41,572 nucleotides of DNA from Xanthobacteraceae bacterium (GTDB lineage Bacteria > Pseudomonadota > Alphaproteobacteria > Rhizobiales > Xanthobacteraceae), in contig JARLIY010000138.1 of assembly GCA_031291475.1 (NCBI GenBank), positions 1 through 41,572 on the forward strand, written 5' to 3'. Made by a program: the position numbers and the translations under genes. Positions within the stretch are counted from its first letter, which is position 1. Each line of letters begins with the position of its first letter. Under the pieces are notes generated by a model, which was given only the letters and a program-made list of their open reading frames with translations, ran no database searches and had not been told where the DNA came from. Positions 15,801 through 22,654 of this stretch are shown piece after piece.

Positions 15801-15967
15801 GTGAAGCTCTGAACGATTCCGCCTTGCTCTTGGACGGCTTCGTCCATGAGATGCGAGAGGCTCCGCATCAGCGTAAATGCCGCCTCCTCCCCCGATTTTT
15901 CGGCGAAGGCCGTAAAGCCAACCATGTCCGTGAATAGGACTGTGACTTGTCTACGCTCAGCCTCCAC
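12818..15967 (-). CDS. Class III cyclase + STAND-type ATPase + helical-repeat regulator
   Basis: 1049 residues. GTG 15965-15967 is chosen because AAGGAGG lies 6-7 bases upstream and the protein then begins MEAERRQVTVLFTDMVGFTA, the normal family start. Residues about 5-185 are a class III nucleotide cyclase domain with metal aspartates Asp14 and Asp58 (FTGDGIMAAFG) and the catalytic pair Asn135/Arg139 (GDTVNFAKRLE). Residues about 205-480 are an AAA/STAND ATPase module: FVGRERELEVL, Walker A AEPGMGKS (234-241), Walker B VMLVIEDLHW (358-367). Residues about 500-1049 are helical, TPR-like repeats. No membrane segment. It would make cAMP or cGMP when the STAND part is switched on by a ligand bound to the repeats; the ligand is unknown. 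GC content is below that of the flanks, and a broken integrase lies nearby. Confidence 0.88.
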   Translation of the reverse strand: MEAERRQVTVLFTDMVGFTAFAEKSGEEAAFTLMRSLSHLMDEAVQEQGGIVQSFTGDGIMAAFGAATAFEDAPLRACRAALSILQRLKAAEPDFEVEHGTRPQLRIGLNSGAAVVGQVQPGTDAAITILGDTVNFAKRLESLAQPNSVYMSQTTYQLVQGMVEATVVGEHSIKGKSEAQTAYRLDAIRRGVTRFDASMRRGLSAFVGRERELEVLEQALTEARSQLRVIDLMAEPGMGKSRLLYEFRQRIGADRVFILTGNCSPDGQETAFLPFLEVVRRAFRIEAGDTEQEIAQKLEMGLSTLDIRSTLNLGLLLHLLGLKAPDGALSGLDGALIGLRTRELLLRLLEARCRLSAVMLVIEDLHWIDSVSEELLGQIIRDDPKLPLLLIHSARPEYRPVWLNAKGVTALHLEPLPAGEIRQLVQARLGAKILPAPLVRQVAERAEGNPLFAEEILSFLGERGVLRSTGGKVEFDPTAVAIALPASIQSLLTARVDRLAPKERRLLQAASVIGKRFDKALLATLIDDGDDLDTQLAAMQALDLIYSERDSSDYFFKHALVRDALYQSLLTEARTELHSLIAEEIERRSDNRLIEVAEALAHHYGQTKRADKAFTYLSMAGSKNLSVYSLDEAESHFLAAIRLAEAHQECASDQQTAKVLVEYTLLLNALGKVSEVVDITDKFAARLNNLGDSIQIVLILHQKVFGLCFMTRFEAALAEQAKMSAMVERLGDSRSRAYCFASQILISSAVAPQVFTAHETVAHSAIEAASKTEDAYIRSVVRWVIAIDEISRGRMGVARQIAEEMSAIGHQLNDPRPRGMGMGILGWLALTSDDYGKALNYADECLQIAYTPQERMNALGVKGAALALLKKIEEGRLVLTDIRRRLTELNWRYELILLDPAFGVLTVLSGEIGKGIRIIENAMATAHRDGWRVAEDWAKLFLCEVYLEVMFPRDRPALNVLWKNAFTLAKILMTGAASIERLVSETIQNPQFDANGHHVGRAEMILGILYKGKKKRALAIEHLSKAKRILSQFGQTPILTRVEAALAEL

Positions 15968-16390
15968 CGTGGTCCTCCTTAACCGGAGAACTGGCAAATT
16001 AGCACAGAAGAGGAAGCGCAAGAAATCCTTCACAATTACAGTGACGTGACTGCGTTACGGGCAAGGCTTACTATCGACAAACAGACACAGTCGCTCTGGA
16101 TATTGTTTTCGCACACGCGCGGGGCCGGCGCTCCCGCGCATGTCAAAATTGCTACATTTTGTTTCTGTAATTTCCTATTATTTTACACTCTGGCGTCCCC
16201 GTCAGTCCAAGACGTGCGCAAGTGACAATTTTAAATGCGGGATTTTGCCAAACCAGGAATTTCGCTCATTGTGTGGTCAGCGCCGACATAAACCGTTCGC
16301 AAAAGAAGCTTTTTAGGTATAATTCAAACCGCTGGTTAGGTTCTTTTGTGTGCATTGCCGTTGGATCGAGCTGAGCTGGAGGAAGACACA
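15968..16390. other. AT-richer divergent intergenic region
   Basis: 423 bases with no supportable gene lie between the divergent cyclase and SnoaL-like genes. They are noticeably richer in A+T than the flanks (for example ACATTTTGTTTCTGTAATTT near 16151), with T-runs near 16170-16190. No tRNA, repeat array or riboswitch pattern is recognised. The right end carries a promoter-like pair listed separately. Confidence 0.4.
16296..16323 (+). promoter_or_regulatory. Possible sigma70-type promoter of the SnoaL-like gene
   Basis: A perfect TATAAT lies at 16318-16323, preceded by TTCGCA at 16296-16301 (16-base spacer, 4 of 6 matches to TTGACA). It is 67 bases before the start codon at 16391, and nothing else in this gap looks as good. 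Confidence 0.4.
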
Positions 16391-16951
16391 ATGCCCAGTC
16401 CAAATGACCCGACAGTTGCCAGTTTCCTAAGTGTGTTCACGCCGGGAACCGCCCATTACAAAAACATCACCTGGCTCATGAGTAACGTGTTTTGCGCACA
16501 GAACAACCCGCCTACCAGGCCGATCGTCGGCATAGCGGGCGCTGCGAGTGGGTTGGGCCCGCAGTTTTTAGGAACACAGAAGGTCACCGACTTATTCGTG
16601 CAACTTACGACGAGCTTTCCGGATCTCAGTTATACGGTTATTCTGCCGTACTGCTATTCAGACGATCAAAATACGATAATTGTTCAGGCCGTGCTCAACA
16701 CCGGAGCCCATGCGGCTCAGTGGTTTGCTGGCGGTCACTATGCGTATTCGAAGCCTCTTTCAGATATTGACCCAGCGGGAAAAAGCTCCCAGGTTCCGAC
16801 ATGCGCTGTTTTCATTTTTGATCCTGCGGCTACGGGTGACAACAAGATTGTTCGACTCGGGATCTATATGGATCGCTGGCAGATGTCAGTGGATCTATGG
16901 GCGGGGACGCCTCAGCCCAGATATACCGGTCGTCCCTTCCCGCACCCGTAA
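16391..16951 (+). CDS. SnoaL/NTF2-like protein, putative
   Basis: 186 residues from ATG 16391, which is preceded by GGAGGAAG at a normal distance; an upstream ATG at 16346 has no ribosome site. The middle part TDLFVQLTTSFPDLSYTV resembles the FPDL-containing strand of SnoaL-like polyketide cyclases of the NTF2 fold, and a strand such as RLGIYMDRWQMSVDLW near the end also fits. The active site cannot be assigned. There is no signal peptide. The end overlaps the tail of a truncated integrase on the other strand by 40 bases. Like the cyclase gene it is less GC-rich than the flanking DNA, which suggests shared foreign origin. Confidence 0.55.
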   Translation: MPSPNDPTVASFLSVFTPGTAHYKNITWLMSNVFCAQNNPPTRPIVGIAGAASGLGPQFLGTQKVTDLFVQLTTSFPDLSYTVILPYCYSDDQNTIIVQAVLNTGAHAAQWFAGGHYAYSKPLSDIDPAGKSSQVPTCAVFIFDPAATGDNKIVRLGIYMDRWQMSVDLWAGTPQPRYTGRPFPHP

Positions 16952-17481
16952 ATAGCTGCGGACGCGAACATCGGCACGAAGAAGCCGGCGCCGAGGCCGG
17001 AAAGCTCGCCGCCCACCAGCATGTCGCCGATGAGCGGATAAGCGAAACGCGAAAGCGTCGAGGCCCACTGCTTTCCGTGCTTGGTGTTACGCCACATACC
17101 GCTGTTCGCCGCGATGTACTGCTCGGCGCACCATCTGAACGTCTTCGCCTTTGAGGTCGCCTCCGCCAGCGCCGCCTTCGCCGCCTTCTCGGCCGCGCGT
17201 TTGCTGCGCCGTGCTTCCAAGGGGTCGATCTTATCGACTAGCTGCTCGCGCGCCGCCTTGGCCTTCTCGCGAGCCTTGTCCAAGTCAATGTCACGCGCCG
17301 AGCCGAGCCCCATCCAGCGGACCTTGCCGTGAAGTTGGAAGCGCAGCTGCCAGCTGGCATTGCGCTTGTTCGTGACCACGAGATGCAGGCCACGCACGCC
17401 CGTGCTGCCGCCGTCCCGGTGCTTGCCAGGCTTGCCATTCGAGAGCAGGCTTTTCACCCCCTTTACCGTCAACGACGCCAT
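16912..17481 (-). pseudogene. Truncated P4-type tyrosine integrase (N-terminal half)
   Basis: 189 codons from ATG 17481, with GGAGG six bases upstream. Residues 1-105 match the DUF4102 arm-binding domain: SLTVKGVKSLL, KPGKHRDGGSTGVRGLHLVV, WQLRFQLHGKVRWMGLGSAR, LDKAREKAKAAREQL, IDPLEARR. Residues about 112-155 are the start of the core-binding domain (WCAEQYIAANSGMWRNTKHG, ASTLSRFAYPLIGDM). Then the pattern changes to an apolar stretch GGELSGLGAGFFVPMFASAA and stops. The catalytic domain with the R..HxxR..Y residues is missing altogether, so it cannot recombine. A normal P4 integrase is about 400 residues. It is the remains of an integrated element, whose boundary probably lies at about 17020. 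No tRNA or direct repeat lies next to it. Confidence 0.8.
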
Positions 17482-17647
17482 GTCCGTCCTCCGCGCAACC
17501 GTGCCAGCCCTGCGGCCAAACCTGCGGTCTGGCTATCGGTTTTCAGCGTCTTATATCGGATGTTAGCGGACGGTATTTTAGAGGCTTGGCGGTAATTGTG
17601 CAAAAATATCGAGGCCTTAGCCGGATGTTGTCGGCGCACAGCGGACG

Positions 17648-18685
17648 CTATCGCGGTGGATAAATGTGCCGCCGCCCGTTGAAATCCTCGATTGTGGCCC
17701 CGTCCTCGCTCAAATAGTTCGGACCGATCGGCGATTTGCCGTAGCCGTCGGGAATATCGAGCACATAGCTCGGCTGGCACAGGCCGGAGTAGCGGCCGTG
17801 CAACGCGCGCATCAGCGCCCGGCCTTCGGCGATGGTGGTGCGTAGATGCGCCGTGCCCGGCGCGAGATCGGCGTGGTGCAGGTAATAAGGCTTGATCCGG
17901 CACTCCACCAGTTTGCGCATCAGCGCGCCGAGTGTCTCCACATCGTCATTGACGCCGCGGAGCAGCACCGATTGCGCCAGCATCGGAATCCCCGCATCGA
18001 CAAAGCGAGCGCAGGCGGCGCGCGCTTGCGCGGTCAACTCGCGCGGATGATTGACGTGCAGGACGACGAAGGTCGCCTTGCCTTTTGCCCGCAGCGCGCG
18101 GACCAGCGCGGCATCGACGTGCTCGGGCGCGACCGCCGGCACGCGCGTGTGCACGCGGATCACCTTGACGTGGGGAATGGCGCGAATTTTCGCGACCACG
18201 CTTTTAAGCCGCCGCGCCGACAGAATAAGCGGATCACCGCCGCTGAGGATGACTTCCCAGATTTGCGGTCGACCGGCGATGTAGCCGAGCGCGGCCGCAA
18301 GTGCCTTGGGCGACAGCCCTCCCCGGCCCGGCCCCACCATTTCGCGGCGGAAGCAGAAGCGGCAGTAGACCGCGCAGGCATTGACGATTTTCAAGAGCAC
18401 GCGGTCGGGATAGCGATGCACCACGCCTTCCACCGGGCTGAAGCGCTCGTCGCCGATCGGATCGCGGCGCTCGTGCGGCGCTTCCTTACGCTCGCGCGCA
18501 TCGGGCACGAATTGCCGCGCCACCGGATCTTGCAGATCGGCGGGATCGATCAAATCGGCCATGACCGGCGTGATGGCGACGGCGTAACGCGAAGCGACCT
18601 CGGCAAGCTCGCCGAGCTTGTCGCGCGGCACCAGCGCGTGCCGGCAAAGGGCGTTGACGCTGCGTAAGGTGGTCGGCCGGTTCAT
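17648..18685 (-). CDS. epmB: EF-P-lysine 2,3-aminomutase (beta-lysine forming), EpmB
   Basis: 345 residues of the radical SAM lysine 2,3-aminomutase family. ATG 18683-18685 overlaps the epmA stop by 4 bases (ATGA), which fixes the start. The iron-sulfur cluster cysteines are Cys104, Cys108 and Cys111 (CAVYCRFC). SGGDPLIL follows, and the PLP lysine is likely Lys317 in YGKSPIGPNY. EpmB isomerises (S)-alpha-lysine to (R)-beta-lysine, which EpmA attaches to EF-P. The length and order match EpmB (342 residues in E. coli), not catabolic KamA (about 415 residues). It lies directly after epmA and near efp. Confidence 0.95.
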   Translation of the reverse strand: MNRPTTLRSVNALCRHALVPRDKLGELAEVASRYAVAITPVMADLIDPADLQDPVARQFVPDARERKEAPHERRDPIGDERFSPVEGVVHRYPDRVLLKIVNACAVYCRFCFRREMVGPGRGGLSPKALAAALGYIAGRPQIWEVILSGGDPLILSARRLKSVVAKIRAIPHVKVIRVHTRVPAVAPEHVDAALVRALRAKGKATFVVLHVNHPRELTAQARAACARFVDAGIPMLAQSVLLRGVNDDVETLGALMRKLVECRIKPYYLHHADLAPGTAHLRTTIAEGRALMRALHGRYSGLCQPSYVLDIPDGYGKSPIGPNYLSEDGATIEDFNGRRHIYPPR

Positions 18686-19728
18686 GGCAACGGATTCCAT
18701 AGCACTTGTTCGATGCGCGCGGCGCCCGTCGCCAGCATGACCAACCGGTCGAGTCCAAGCGCGATGCCGCAAGCCTGCGGCATGGCCGCAAGCGCGGCAA
18801 GGAAATCCTCGTCGAGCGGATAGCGCTCGCCGTAGATGCGCGCCTTCTCCGTCATCTCCCGCTCGAGCCGGCGGCGCTGCTCGACGGGATCGGTGAGTTC
18901 GGAAAAGCCGTTGGCGAGCTCGACGCCGCAGGCATAAAGCTCGAAGCGCTCGGCGACGCGGGCGTCCGCCGCCGGCTTTGCCAGCGCCGCCTGCACCGCC
19001 GGATATCCATCGAGAATGGTGGCGCGGCCGATGCCGAGCTGCACCTCGATCTTTTCCACCAGCACGCGGCTGAAAATGTCGCTCCAGCCGTCGTCATCGG
19101 CGATGCGGATTCCGGCGGCGCGCGCCGCGCGCGCCAGACCGTCGCGGTGCGGCTCTCCGCCGGGCAACGTCGCCAAAAGATCGATGCCGGTGAAGCGGGT
19201 GAAAGCTTCCGCCACAGTCAGCCGCTCAGGCGCCGCAAAAGCGTCCGCCGCGCGGCCGCGAAAGGTCAGATGCTTGGTGCCGGCCGCTTCCGCCGCCTTT
19301 GCCAGGATCGCTGCGCAATCGTCCATCAAGACCCGATAGGGCTCGCCGACGCGGTACCATTCGACGAGCGTGAATTCGGGATGATGCAGCGCACCCCGCT
19401 CGCGGTCGCGGAACACTTTGGCGAATTCGACGATCCGCCGCTCGCCGGCCGCCAGAAGCTTCTTGCAGGCGAATTCCGGCGAGGTGCGCAGATAAAGCTG
19501 TGACGCGGTGCCGTCCGGGGCGGCAAGCGTCGTTGCGAAAGCGTGCAAATGCGTCTCGTTCCCGGGCGAAATCTGCAAGGCTCCGGTATCGACCTCGATG
19601 AAATCGGCCGCGGCAAAGAACGCGCGCAAAGCCGCCACGATGCGGTTGCGCGCAAGCAGGAACGGCCGGCGGTCGCCGTGCACATGCGCGGCCCATAAGG
19701 GCGAGGCGGCGGGGAAGCTTTCCGGCAT
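18682..19728 (-). CDS. epmA: EF-P--(R)-beta-lysine ligase, EpmA
   Basis: 348 residues, a paralogue of the class II lysyl-tRNA synthetase catalytic core without the anticodon-binding domain. Motif 2 reads RERGALHHPEFTLVEWYR and motif 3 has GIALGLDRLVML close to the C-terminus; QLYLRTSPEF and ANGFSEL are lysine-site and active-site segments. It activates beta-lysine with ATP and transfers it to a lysine of EF-P. AAGGA lies just ahead of ATG 19728. The gene diverges from efp (94 bases between starts) and overlaps epmB by 4 bases. EpmC, the hydroxylase, is not seen. Confidence 0.95.
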   Translation of the reverse strand: MPESFPAASPLWAAHVHGDRRPFLLARNRIVAALRAFFAAADFIEVDTGALQISPGNETHLHAFATTLAAPDGTASQLYLRTSPEFACKKLLAAGERRIVEFAKVFRDRERGALHHPEFTLVEWYRVGEPYRVLMDDCAAILAKAAEAAGTKHLTFRGRAADAFAAPERLTVAEAFTRFTGIDLLATLPGGEPHRDGLARAARAAGIRIADDDGWSDIFSRVLVEKIEVQLGIGRATILDGYPAVQAALAKPAADARVAERFELYACGVELANGFSELTDPVEQRRRLEREMTEKARIYGERYPLDEDFLAALAAMPQACGIALGLDRLVMLATGAARIEQVLWNPLP

Positions 19729-19822
19729 ATCCTTGTACGCGGCGCTCTAAGGAAATATGTGGCGGTCGGGCTCAGGATCGGTATGGTGCGCCCCGACATA
19801 GAACCATAATTTCGAGGATACC

Positions 19823-20389
19823 GTGAAAGTCATCGCCAGCTCGCTGCGCAAAGGCAATATCGTCGAGATCGACGGCAAGCTCGGGGTCATCATGGCCACC
19901 GAGAACATCCATCCCGGCAAGGGCACGCCCGTCACCCAGATGGACGTGAAGCGGATCGCCGATGGCGTGAAGTTGTCGTTGCGCTTCAAGACCACCGAGC
20001 AAGTCGAGCGCGCCTTCGTCGAAGACCGCAAACACCAATACATGTACCAGGACGGCGACGGCTACCATTTCATGAACATGGAAACCTACGACCAGGTGGC
20101 GCTGCCCGCCGACATTATCGGCGACCAGGCGGCCTATCTGCAGCCGGAAATGGAAGTCACCATCAGCCTGCACGAAGCCAGGCCGGTCGCCATCGAGCTG
20201 CCGCCGCGCGCCACACTGGAAGTGGCGGAGACCGAGCCGTCGATCAAAAGCCAGACCGCGGCGTCCTCCTACAAGCCGGCGGTCCTTTCCAACGGCGCGC
20301 GCACCATGGTGCCGCCCTTCATCACCACCGGCACCAAGATCGTGGTCAACACAGCCGACGGCACCTACATCGAGCGGGCGAAAGATTGA
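19823..20389 (+). CDS. efp: Translation elongation factor P
   Basis: 188 residues from GTG 19823 with GAGG upstream. Three beta-barrel domains; the loop that reaches the peptidyl-transferase centre reads [10 protein letters not shown], with Lys33 corresponding to E. coli Lys34, the target of EpmA/EpmB beta-lysylation. The rest ([38 protein letters not shown]) and the end [15 protein letters not shown] follow the family. EF-P relieves ribosome stalling at consecutive prolines. The neighbouring epmA-epmB make the modification genetically linked to its target. Confidence 0.96.
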   Translation: MKVIASSLRKGNIVEIDGKLGVIMATENIHPGKGTPVTQMDVKRIADGVKLSLRFKTTEQVERAFVEDRKHQYMYQDGDGYHFMNMETYDQVALPADIIGDQAAYLQPEMEVTISLHEARPVAIELPPRATLEVAETEPSIKSQTAASSYKPAVLSNGARTMVPPFITTGTKIVVNTADGTYIERAKD

Positions 20390-20394
20390 TGCGC

Positions 20395-20530
20395 GTCATT
20401 CCGGAAGCCGCAAAGCGGCTGTCCGGAATCCATACCCACTATCATTGAAAGCAGGCACTCGCGGTGCCAGTTCCGCCAATTTTGTCATTATGGATTCCGG
20501 GCTCGCGCCTACGGCGCGCCCCGGAATGTC
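20395..20530. repeat. Alphaproteobacterial dispersed palindromic element
   Basis: Two related hairpin units face each other between the convergent ends of efp and the CmcJ-like gene. The left unit is GTCATTCCGG..CCGGAATCCAT (20395-20433) with an inner AGCCGC/GCGGCT stem. The right unit is ATGGATTCCGGGCTCGCGCC..GGCGCGCCCCGGAATG (20490-20528). This TGGATTCCGGG..CCCCGGAATG pattern is, from memory, very frequent in Bradyrhizobium and Rhodopseudomonas. It is likely to act as a bidirectional terminator. Confidence 0.7.
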
Positions 20531-20533
20531 GCT

Positions 20534-21373
20534 TCAGAAAAACGCCAGCGTGCGAATCTCGATGCTCTCGCGCGGACGCGCGTTTGCGGGCGAGGTCGGA
20601 TCTTCGAAAGCGGTGTGCGCGGTAAAGCGGGCGCGGCCGTCTTTGAGCGAGTCGTACACCTTGAAAACGATCGCCTCTTCGCGCCGCATGCGCGGGAACC
20701 AGAACCATTTGTGGTTCAGGTTATAGGTGATGGCGTAGGTCTGGCCGACGCGGTTGGGGTAGCGCCGTTCGGAAACCACCAGATCGTCGGTGGAGACGCT
20801 GCGCGCGTCGCAGATCGCCAGCGGAAAGCTCTCGACCGGATGGCGGATCGGCCGCCACACCTGGACGATGGCGAAGCGGCGGCGCAGCAGCGCCTCGGCT
20901 TCGTCCGGCAGGAGATCGCGCACCCGCTGCGGGCCGGACCATTCGGTATAATCGTTGTGCACGCGCGGCACGACTTCGCGAATCTTGCGCTGTTCACGCA
21001 GCGCGTCGTCGGCGGTGCGCAAAGTGTGGTCGAAGACGACGACGCGGGAGGCGCCGCTCTCGGCTTTCACCAGCGTTTCCATCTCCGGATAATAGACTTT
21101 GCGAACTTCGTCATCGCTGTAGAAGTCGGCGATCCCGGTGTCGTGGCGCACGAAGCGGAAGCCTTCGCGATCGAGCACCAGATCGCTCGCCAGCGGGCGG
21201 CCGTTACGGATGACGACCCGGCGTGGGTCGAGTTTGCCGCCGCGCATGTCGGCGGTGCCGCCGGGGCCTGCTTCGGTGACGATCTTCTCGCCGGTGTCGA
21301 CGAGGTAATTCAGAGTCGCCTCGATCGCCGGGATGGTTTCAGGCGTGGATTGCCGTTCGAGGACCTGATCCAT
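20534..21373 (-). CDS. CmcJ/NvfI-family oxidoreductase
   Basis: 279 residues from ATG 21373, with AAGGAG six bases upstream; longer readings start in sequence that looks non-coding. The family is related to CmcJ (cephamycin methoxylation) and fungal NvfI-like iron/2-oxoglutarate enzymes. Matching elements: SEWxx-like RVHNDYTEWSGPQRV, RFAIVQVWRPI, the CDARSVSTDDLV stretch and the C-terminal HKWFWFPRM, VFKVYDS, RFTAHTAFEDP. The His and Asp of HND and the second His of HTAFEDP could hold the iron. Substrate unknown; bacterial members outside antibiotic clusters are uncharacterised. No biosynthetic genes accompany it. Confidence 0.75.
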   Translation of the reverse strand: MDQVLERQSTPETIPAIEATLNYLVDTGEKIVTEAGPGGTADMRGGKLDPRRVVIRNGRPLASDLVLDREGFRFVRHDTGIADFYSDDEVRKVYYPEMETLVKAESGASRVVVFDHTLRTADDALREQRKIREVVPRVHNDYTEWSGPQRVRDLLPDEAEALLRRRFAIVQVWRPIRHPVESFPLAICDARSVSTDDLVVSERRYPNRVGQTYAITYNLNHKWFWFPRMRREEAIVFKVYDSLKDGRARFTAHTAFEDPTSPANARPRESIEIRTLAFF

Positions 21374-21655
21374 GGCCAACTCCTTGCCGCCAGACCGCAG
21401 TTTAACTTCCTTCATTAAGATAGACCGGCGAGCTGTCCCGAGTAAGAGGCGCCGATCGGCAGCGGATTCAAGGCCGCCATGCGCCTTGGGCCCACGCGCG
21501 CCGCTTCGCATGCTGAACAATCATTCATCGTATGCGTCCCATTTTATCCGGATGCAGCGGCGGAGAAACTTTTACCCGCATTTTCGCTGCTTCGCGGAAC
21601 GGCACCGCTTGGCAGCGCGGGCGTTGGTGAGGATAGTACGCATTCCGCGTTTGGG

Positions 21656-22654
21656 ATGAGAACCGTGGGCGCTGCGCCGAAGGTCACCTATTGTTGCCGC
21701 GACTGGCGCGCGCGCCTGATCGCGATCGGCTTGGGCGGCGCGATGCTCGGCCTCGGCGCGACGTCGGCATTGAGCGTTGAGTGCAAGCCCAGCCACTTCC
21801 GACCGCCGTTCTTTGTCGAGACCATGGGCCCTTGCGTGTTCGATCCGGCGAGCTTGACCTTTCAGGGCGAGCCCACGCAGCAAGCCCAATGCCTGATGCG
21901 CGGCATGGATCGTTCGCGCAATCTGGCGCCGGCGCCGCCGAGCTTGCCGTCGGCGCTCGCCAGCCGGGTCGGAGAGGAAACCGGCCTGCCCAGCCGCGAA
22001 GTATTAAGCGGCTTTCTGTCCAGGGAGAATCTGGAATGGGATTTCGCCGCGTATCTGTGGCTGCCGGTATCGCGCGCCCGCGACAATGATCCGGACGCGC
22101 CGATGGCGCGCTACTTCGTCATCCACGATACCAGCGGCCCGAACTACGGACGCCGGCCTTTTCCCAGCGACATCAACGGCGATTCGAATTTGAACAGGCT
22201 CGCCGACTTCAAATGCGACGACGGCTGGGGCAAGGCCCATGTGGTCGTCAATCGCGCCGGCGAGATGCTGCTCAACCACGAACTGTCCATTCCCTGGCGC
22301 GAAACGAGATTCGAGCAGGCGGCGAATTTCTCCGGTGCGTTGAAGGGCCTGTTTCTGCATGTCGAGCTCATCCAGCCGCGAAGGAGCGCCGGCCGCAGCC
22401 GGCGTAACGACGCGCAGACGCCTGATCCCGCTTTCACCGGCACGCAATATGACCGGCTCGCGCTCCTCTATGTGATCACGAGCGTTCGCGCCGAGCGTTG
22501 GCTTATTCCGGCATTCCATGCGGCGCTCGATGCCGACATCCCCAACGGTCACGACGATCCGTTGAATTTCGATATCGAACGCTTCGCCGCGAGCCTCGAC
22601 AATCTCATGACCAGGCTGCGGGGGCCCAGCGAATTGCAGGCCGCGCATCAATGA
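21656..22654 (+). CDS. Secreted protein with amidase_2-like core
   Basis: 332 residues from ATG 21656 (GTG 21664 is an alternative). An N-terminal hydrophobic segment (LIAIGLGGAMLGLGATSALS) suggests a signal peptide or anchor. The central part ARYFVIHDTSGPNYG, GKAHVVVNRAGEMLLNHELS and LFLHVELIQPRR resembles the VIHHT..HYxV..HxxS order of N-acetylmuramoyl-L-alanine amidase / PGRP folds, in which histidines bind zinc. Activity is not certain because the second zinc ligand cannot be placed with confidence. The stop overlaps the next ATG by 4 bases (ATGA), so translation is coupled with the M23 peptidase gene. Confidence 0.65.
   Translation: MRTVGAAPKVTYCCRDWRARLIAIGLGGAMLGLGATSALSVECKPSHFRPPFFVETMGPCVFDPASLTFQGEPTQQAQCLMRGMDRSRNLAPAPPSLPSALASRVGEETGLPSREVLSGFLSRENLEWDFAAYLWLPVSRARDNDPDAPMARYFVIHDTSGPNYGRRPFPSDINGDSNLNRLADFKCDDGWGKAHVVVNRAGEMLLNHELSIPWRETRFEQAANFSGALKGLFLHVELIQPRRSAGRSRRNDAQTPDPAFTGTQYDRLALLYVITSVRAERWLIPAFHAALDADIPNGHDDPLNFDIERFAASLDNLMTRLRGPSELQAAHQ

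Noticed and set aside
15968..16033. Upstream ATG start of the cyclase gene (22 extra residues)
   Set aside because: A strong AAGGAGG is correctly spaced for GTG 15967, and the extra residues (FLFCANLPVL) do not belong to the family.
17482..17647. Attachment site for the broken integrase
   Set aside because: No tRNA end or direct repeat is visible between the integrase fragment and epmB; both tRNAs in the window lie over 5 kb away.
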